Shown piece by piece: positions 7,403-11,379 of a stretch of 11,379 nt of DNA. Position numbers and translations under genes: made by a program. This DNA comes from an uncultured Bacteroidota bacterium (GTDB lineage Bacteria; Bacteroidota; Bacteroidia; Flavobacteriales; Flavobacteriaceae): the NCBI GenBank assembly GCA_902609035.1, contig CACLQG010000034.1:1-11379 (forward strand), given 5' to 3'. Below the pieces are notes generated by a model. It saw only the letters and a program-made list of their open reading frames with translations, searched no databases and was not told the DNA's origin. Numbering within the stretch: position 1 is the first letter of the stretch; each line of letters begins with the position of its first letter.

Positions 7403-8032
7403 TCACTCACATAATATATTAATATCTTTAATTAACCTTGAAATTTCGTTTTCAATAGTACCATCATATATACCACGAATTTGCTTTTTATTATCAACTA
7501 AAATAAAATTAGGAGAATGAATAAAGTCCTGTAAACCTCCATCTCCTTGTTTAAGAACAGCAAAATAACTTTTTCTTGCTAATTCATATATATGTTTTTT
7601 TTGTCCAGTTGTGATATTCCATTTGGAGTCAATTACACCTTTATCAACAGCATACTGTTTGAGGATCTCTACATTATCAATTTCAGGTGTAACAGACATT
7701 GATAACAACATTACTTCATTATTATCAATAAATTCATCCTGTATTTTTAACATATTGTTTGTCATAATTGGACAAATACTTGGGCAACTAGTAAAGAAAA
7801 AATCAACTACATAAATTTTATTTTTATAATCTTTCGATGTTATAAAACTCCCATTTTGATTAATTAAATTAAAATCACTTACCGTATGATTTTTAGTAAT
7901 ATCTCTGATACTTTTATCAACTAATTTTGGATTAAAATCAACAGGGTTATAAATTGGAAGTTGTTTTTTTGAATCTTGATTGCAAGATATAAATACAACT
8001 ATTAAAATATAAATTAGATGCTTTTCGTACAT
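7403..8032 (-). CDS. SCO1/SenC-family lipoprotein (thioredoxin-fold copper/redox protein)
   Basis: The protein is 209 aa, a usual length for the SCO1/SenC/PrrC family. These periplasmic thioredoxin-fold proteins bind copper, help assemble the CuA site of cytochrome c oxidase, or act as thiol reductants. The family ligands are present: the CxxxC motif in TSCPSICP (C83 and C87) and the distal His (H172) in FIHSPNFILVD. The D-F-F-F strand before the motif and the SVTPEID segment (113-119) after it also fit. The signal sequence ends at FISC with Cys17 as the likely lipidated residue, so it is anchored to a membrane facing the periplasm. It starts 2 bp after the stop of the TPR gene and is surely co-transcribed with it. 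The coding sequence is clearly more AT-rich than the sulfatases. No cytochrome oxidase gene is in view, so its client is unknown and could be the TPR partner. Confidence 0.9.
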   Translation of the reverse strand: MYEKHLIYILIVVFISCNQDSKKQLPIYNPVDFNPKLVDKSIRDITKNHTVSDFNLINQNGSFITSKDYKNKIYVVDFFFTSCPSICPIMTNNMLKIQDEFIDNNEVMLLSMSVTPEIDNVEILKQYAVDKGVIDSKWNITTGQKKHIYELARKSYFAVLKQGDGGLQDFIHSPNFILVDNKKQIRGIYDGTIENEISRLIKDINILCE

Positions 8033-8034
8033 TT

Positions 8035-9735
8035 TTAAGCTCTAGTCGAATTACTAGTTAAATAATCTTTAGCCTCTGATATCTCTGGACGAGAACTATT
8101 TGTCTTTGCACTTAATTTAACTAATTGATCAAAATAATAAACTGCCAATTTGATATCATTTAGTTTTTCTGCAGCCTTAGCTGCTCCGTATATACCATTA
8201 AACCTAAAAGGGTGTTCCTCCAAGTTTTTTTTGTATGATTCCAGTGCTTTTTTTGGTTTGTTCAATGCAAGATAGAGATCAGCTAAAAGTTCATCCGCTG
8301 GAATTATTTCACCAGGGGTAACTGCAGCTTTTGATGTCTTACTCTCTAAATTAGATGCTAATTTCATATATTCAATAGCTTTTTTAGAGTTTCCTTTAGA
8401 GTACTCGATCCAACCTCTAACTGCTTCAATTTGGATTGTAACTTGACCGCTTTCATAGGTATTCTCGGCTTCAGTTAGTTTATCTCTAAGATCTATTAAA
8501 GATTTTAATTCATTTTCAGCAGCACTAGAGTTACCTAAATTGGAAAAGCCTAAGGCTCTTGAAAAGTGAAGCATTGCTTTTGGCCAATGAGCTTTACCCC
8601 AATCTAATTTAGTTTTTGGAAGTTCAAGTTGCGTGGCTAATTTCCAATTTTTATTTTCTATTGCTAATCTAGATGGAACCGCAATTAAAGCATATGCAGA
8701 TGCAAAATGATCTGAGGGAAAAACCTCTTTTATTTGTTGTATTTTATTCATTTCTGATTGAGCTTTTATATTATCTCCAAGTTGTAGATAAGCATATACT
8801 AAATAGTCTAAAGCATGGATTTCACTTACCCAGTTAGCATCAGGGTTAACAGATTCTGCATAACATACTGCAGATTTAGCAGAATCAATATTAGATTTTA
8901 TTGACTCATTCCACAATCCTAACCTTGTGAATATATGTGAGGGCATGTGTTGAGCATGTGCCGAAGAGGGAGCAATAATTGCGTATTTTCGTGCAGTTGG
9001 AAGAGCCATGTGAGCAAGTTCAGGAGAATCGTAATTATGTATTATATAATGAGCAATACCAGGGTGATTGGGGTATTTTTCAAATAATTTTTCTAATATT
9101 TTTCCTGATTTTTTTTGTTTAACGTAAGTCTTATCATTTAAATCTGCGGTAGCAAGAACAGAAAGTGAGTAAAAAACGGCTGTTTCTAGATCATCAGGAT
9201 ACTTTACATATAGTTCCTCCATCTTACTTTCATAATTAAGTTTTCTGGTTTTTGTGTCTAAAATTTCCCAGTCTTTAAAGTAAATGCTTACTGCATCTAT
9301 ATAATCTTTTTCACGTTCGTTGTTGGGAGTTAATGATTTAGCAATTTTTAAAAGCTCCTCACCTCGCTTTAGAGATTTTGGATTTTGTTTAAAAGATAAG
9401 GGATGATTTAAAATGCTCATTGCTGTTCCCCAGTATGCCATTAAACATTCTGGGTCTTTGTCTAGGACACTTACAAATGCTTTTTCGGCTTCTGCATATT
9501 CAAAAGAATGAATTAAGGTTAATCCTAAATTAAAGGTTTCTCTCATCTCATAGTTACATGAAAGTGAGAAATTTACTTCACCAAAATTTGGATCTCCACA
9601 TAACAATAAGTCGCCTCTATTTAGTTCTATATTGGCAAATATTGGTGATTTCGAAGAATTAGATTTTTTGTTATCGCATGATGAAAAGCACACTAATATG
9701 CCAAATACAAATATTACTTTATTAAAGTGATTCAT
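8035..9735 (-). CDS. His-rich TPR lipoprotein of unknown function, partner of SCO protein
   Basis: I place the start at ATG 9735 (566 aa). A 7-codon longer reading would begin with TTG at 9756, while the ATG immediately precedes a good signal peptide ending FSSC, with Cys20 the likely lipidated residue. The protein is helical with TPR-like repeats. One is at about residues 64-104 (SLSC then LGLTLIHSFEYAEAEKAF and DPECLMAYWG), and others lie in the C-terminal third. A central stretch carries seven His in 44 residues: H224, H229, H233, H242, H260, H263 and H267, within HPGIAHYIIHNYD and AHAQHMPSHIFTRLG. The family, with conserved SC, LLHSF, DPxCxMAYWG and HMPSHIFTRLG motifs, is widespread and usually annotated only as TPR protein. 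It is followed 2 bp later by an SCO1-like gene, so a periplasmic role in metal or redox handling is plausible but unproven. Confidence 0.88.
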   Translation of the reverse strand: MNHFNKVIFVFGILVCFSSCDNKKSNSSKSPIFANIELNRGDLLLCGDPNFGEVNFSLSCNYEMRETFNLGLTLIHSFEYAEAEKAFVSVLDKDPECLMAYWGTAMSILNHPLSFKQNPKSLKRGEELLKIAKSLTPNNEREKDYIDAVSIYFKDWEILDTKTRKLNYESKMEELYVKYPDDLETAVFYSLSVLATADLNDKTYVKQKKSGKILEKLFEKYPNHPGIAHYIIHNYDSPELAHMALPTARKYAIIAPSSAHAQHMPSHIFTRLGLWNESIKSNIDSAKSAVCYAESVNPDANWVSEIHALDYLVYAYLQLGDNIKAQSEMNKIQQIKEVFPSDHFASAYALIAVPSRLAIENKNWKLATQLELPKTKLDWGKAHWPKAMLHFSRALGFSNLGNSSAAENELKSLIDLRDKLTEAENTYESGQVTIQIEAVRGWIEYSKGNSKKAIEYMKLASNLESKTSKAAVTPGEIIPADELLADLYLALNKPKKALESYKKNLEEHPFRFNGIYGAAKAAEKLNDIKLAVYYFDQLVKLSAKTNSSRPEISEAKDYLTSNSTRA

Positions 9736-9864
9736 AGTTATTAATTTATAGCGCAATATAATAAATCAAAAAAAGTTAACTCCACTACTTATCATTCATA
9801 TTCCAACTATATCGTTTACTAATTCTGTGGGGTATATTGTATTAAACTATGCTAAAACAAACAT

Positions 9865-9881
9865 TGATAATTCAATTATCA
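9865..9881. promoter_or_regulatory. Perfect 17-bp palindrome, possible operator
   Basis: TGATAATT-C-AATTATCA is a perfect dyad with 8-bp arms around one base. It lies 130 bp upstream of the TPR start and 142 bp downstream of the symporter stop. The one-base spacer argues for a protein-binding site rather than an RNA hairpin. It is entirely AT-rich apart from the centre and two end pairs, so chance is possible. Confidence 0.25.
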
Positions 9882-9996
9882 TTTTGATTCTATATAATAG
9901 CTGTAGACCTCTCAAATCATATTTCAACTGCACTTTATTCTTTAAAATGAGGTCATTGAATTTATCAACTTGAAAAAAAGGATTAGGAGAATAATG

Positions 9997-10019
9997 TACT
10001 TTTAAGTGTCTTAGAAGTA
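9997..10019 (-). terminator. Likely terminator of the SGLT-type symporter gene
   Basis: Three bases after the symporter stop codon, the minus-strand RNA can form a 10-bp stem with one C-A mismatch (UACUUCUAAG and CUUAAAAGUA) around an ACA loop. A run of T follows on the same strand about 17 nt further on (near 9974-9980). Position and shape suit a transcription end; the gap before the T-run makes it an imperfect intrinsic terminator. Confidence 0.45.
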
Positions 10020-10022
10020 AGA

Positions 10023-11379
10023 TCAACTCCCATTAAAAAAGTACATTACACCACATACAATAGATACCACGCTTATAGTAATTATAATGTCCCAATAATT
10101 GTAACTATTTTTATTGGAGATTTTTGCCTCTTCAGTTAGTGTAGAAAAGGTAAGATTTTCAATTGTTTCGTAGCGGGGAGATGGAGTAAACAAGCTAATA
10201 ATAATCAACAAAACGATGCTCAGTAGAAAGAAATAAGCGCCAAAAATCAAATAATTTACACTTCCCAAAAAATATAGTATTCCTTGGGGGTCTAATTGAT
10301 CTTTTACCAGCTCTAAAACGATTCTCAATGTAGCGATAATCAAACCTGAGATCAATGTATAAAAGGCGCCCTGTTTATTAACCCTTTTTATAAAAATCCC
10401 TAGTAAAAAAACAGCCGTTATGGGTGGTGCAATATAAGATTGCACTTTTTGTAAGTATTCATATAGTACTCCAGATATATTTTGCATGATGGGAATCCAT
10501 ATAATACCAATGATTACTGCTACAGCAGTTGCGATTTGACCAATTCTTACCAGATATTTTTCCGACGCATCGGGTCTAAATTTCTTGTAAACATCTACTG
10601 TAAATAGCGTGGAACAGGAGTTAAAAACCGAGGCTAAAGAACTCATCAGCGCTGCCAAGAGTCCTGCTGCCACCAACCCCCTTAAACCTGAGGGTAAAAG
10701 GGTACTCATCAATACGGGAAAAGCCTGGTCTGCGGAATCCCATTGCAGTTCTCCCCTCATCTTTAATGCCAAGGCAATGATTCCGGGGATTAAAAAAAGA
10801 AAAACTGGAAAAAGCTTTAAAACCGCACCAAATATAGTGCCCCTTCGTGCTTCTTTTAAATTTTTTGCGGTCAATGCCCGCTGAACTATATATTGATCCG
10901 TACACCAATACCATATCCCAACAATGGTACTGGAAATTAGAAGGGGTAACCAAGGGAAGTCAGGGTCTGATATGGAACGCCACATATTTAGGTACTCTGG
11001 TGTAACGGTTTCTTTCATAGAGGACCATCCCCCTACCTCATCCAGGCCTATTAAAGTCAACATCAGTGCACCCACCACCAAAACCACTGCTTGCAAAGCT
11101 TCGGTATAAACTACTGCGCGCATTCCGCCTAGTACGGTATATAGTCCAGTAAGTATTACAGTGGCAATAGCGCCAGTCCAAAAATCAATACCCAACAAAT
11201 AAGATACTACAACACCTCCAGCATAAATGGTTACAGAAATTTTTGTCAAAACATATGCGGCAATTGAAAAAATAGACAAAATCCATCGGGATCTCGCATC
11301 AAACCTTTTTTCTAAAAATTCTGGCATGGTAAAAACCCCCGATCGCATATAGAAAGGTAAAAACACCCAACCCAAAAGT
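10023..11379 (-). CDS. Sodium/solute symporter, SGLT type (SSS family), 5' end cut by window
   Basis: This is an inner-membrane symporter that would couple Na+ entry to uptake of a sugar or related solute. The reading frame runs off the right edge; the first 70-100 residues are missing, since family members are usually about 530-560 aa. The TTG near 11375 is an internal codon, not a start. About 12 hydrophobic helices are visible of the 14 expected. Hallmarks (residues counted from that TTG) are FLPFYMRSGVFTMPEFLEKR (5-24), WYWCTDQYIVQRAL (155-168), LKLFPVF (187-193) with the conserved Lys, and AALMSSLASVFNS (241-253), whose Ser pair forms part of the Na2 site in vSGLT. The WCTDQ form matches animal SGLT1 more closely than vSGLT. 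A final helix near the C-terminus is typical of SGLTs. In this context it likely imports the desulfated monosaccharide. Its base composition is like that of the sulfatases rather than the adjacent TPR/SCO pair. Confidence 0.92.
   Translation of the reverse strand, partial: LLGWVFLPFYMRSGVFTMPEFLEKRFDARSRWILSIFSIAAYVLTKISVTIYAGGVVVSYLLGIDFWTGAIATVILTGLYTVLGGMRAVVYTEALQAVVLVVGALMLTLIGLDEVGGWSSMKETVTPEYLNMWRSISDPDFPWLPLLISSTIVGIWYWCTDQYIVQRALTAKNLKEARRGTIFGAVLKLFPVFLFLIPGIIALALKMRGELQWDSADQAFPVLMSTLLPSGLRGLVAAGLLAALMSSLASVFNSCSTLFTVDVYKKFRPDASEKYLVRIGQIATAVAVIIGIIWIPIMQNISGVLYEYLQKVQSYIAPPITAVFLLGIFIKRVNKQGAFYTLISGLIIATLRIVLELVKDQLDPQGILYFLGSVNYLIFGAYFFLLSIVLLIIISLFTPSPRYETIENLTFSTLTEEAKISNKNSYNYWDIIITISVVSIVCGVMYFFNGS

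Larger units (their letters stand above)
9736..10022. other. AT-rich intergenic region between symporter and TPR/SCO operon
   Basis: This holds the 3' flank of the minus-strand symporter gene and the upstream region of the TPR/SCO operon, whose promoter must lie here. I find no good -33/-7 Bacteroidota promoter; TATATTGC on the minus strand close to the TPR start is only a partial -7 match. Visible structure consists of the hairpin at 9997-10019 and the palindrome at 9865-9881. No ORF of substance is present. Confidence 0.5.

Noticed and set aside
9733..9756. TTG at 9756 as the start of the TPR protein
   Set aside because: It would add seven residues before a normal ATG at 9735 that directly precedes a compact lipoprotein signal. 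The ATG is the more economical choice.
9905..9955. GACCTC / GAGGTC complementary pair in the intergenic region
   Set aside because: Only 6 bp of pairing across a loop of nearly 40 nt; this is expected by chance.
10609..10953. Open frames of about 91 and 110 codons, one on each strand, within the symporter gene
   Set aside because: Both overlap well-conserved SGLT helices in another frame; their translations look like frame-shifted noise.
11373..11375. Codon at 11375 as the start of the symporter
   Set aside because: It is a TTG Leu codon inside a conserved SGLT segment, and the frame continues to the window edge, so the gene is truncated rather than short.

Overview
The window looks like chromosomal DNA from a marine-type member of the Bacteroidota, most likely Flavobacteriia. 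The evidence is AT-rich DNA, starts with no purine-rich Shine-Dalgarno sequence but A-rich leaders, lipoprotein signals with Ser before the Cys, a remnant of a BspA/DUF285 surface protein typical of these bacteria, and a dense cluster of secreted sulfatases. The host assignment is inferred; there is no rRNA or other phylogenetic marker gene.

Left part (29-6966): a sulfated-glycan catabolism locus. Two sulfatases run on + (29-1552 and 1568-3094, 15 bp apart). A third on - (4658-3114) converges on the second with only 19 bp between stop codons. A fourth on + (4790-6217) is transcribed divergently from the third across a 131-bp intergenic region, and is followed 32 bp later by a cytoplasmic SIS-domain phosphosugar protein (6250-6966). 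All four sulfatases are Cys-type S1 enzymes, so each needs formylglycine maturation by an enzyme not in this window. They belong to at least three subgroups. The first and third resemble N-sulfoglucosamine sulfohydrolase (SGSH-like, probably S1_8). The second is an arylsulfatase A-like enzyme, tentatively S1_16. The fourth is another arylsulfatase type. Two carry lipoprotein signals and two appear to be soluble exported proteins.

Middle part (about 6967-10022): a more AT-rich block. It holds a decayed 3' end of a BspA/DUF285 surface-protein gene (about 7202-7364, one frameshift) and a two-gene minus-strand operon. That operon encodes a His-rich TPR lipoprotein (start corrected to ATG at 9735) and an SCO1/SenC-family thioredoxin-fold lipoprotein, 2 bp apart. 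Neither is an obvious part of glycan breakdown, so this block may be an insertion into the locus.

Right edge (10023-11379, minus strand): the C-terminal roughly 450 residues of a sodium/solute symporter of the SGLT type, cut by the window end. It could import the monosaccharide released by the sulfatases and unseen glycosidases.

Working model (inference): the exported sulfatases desulfate oligosaccharides in the periplasm or at the cell surface, the SGLT-type symporter takes up the monosaccharide, and the SIS protein acts on its phosphorylated form. No SusC/SusD pair, glycoside hydrolase, polysaccharide lyase, kinase or regulator is visible, so the substrate cannot be named. I see no tRNA, rRNA, CRISPR array, transposase or phage gene. 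Nothing here is convincingly a wholly new system. The most unusual items are the His-rich TPR/SCO pair, the non-ATG start or possible frameshift of the fourth sulfatase, and the DUF285 fossil.
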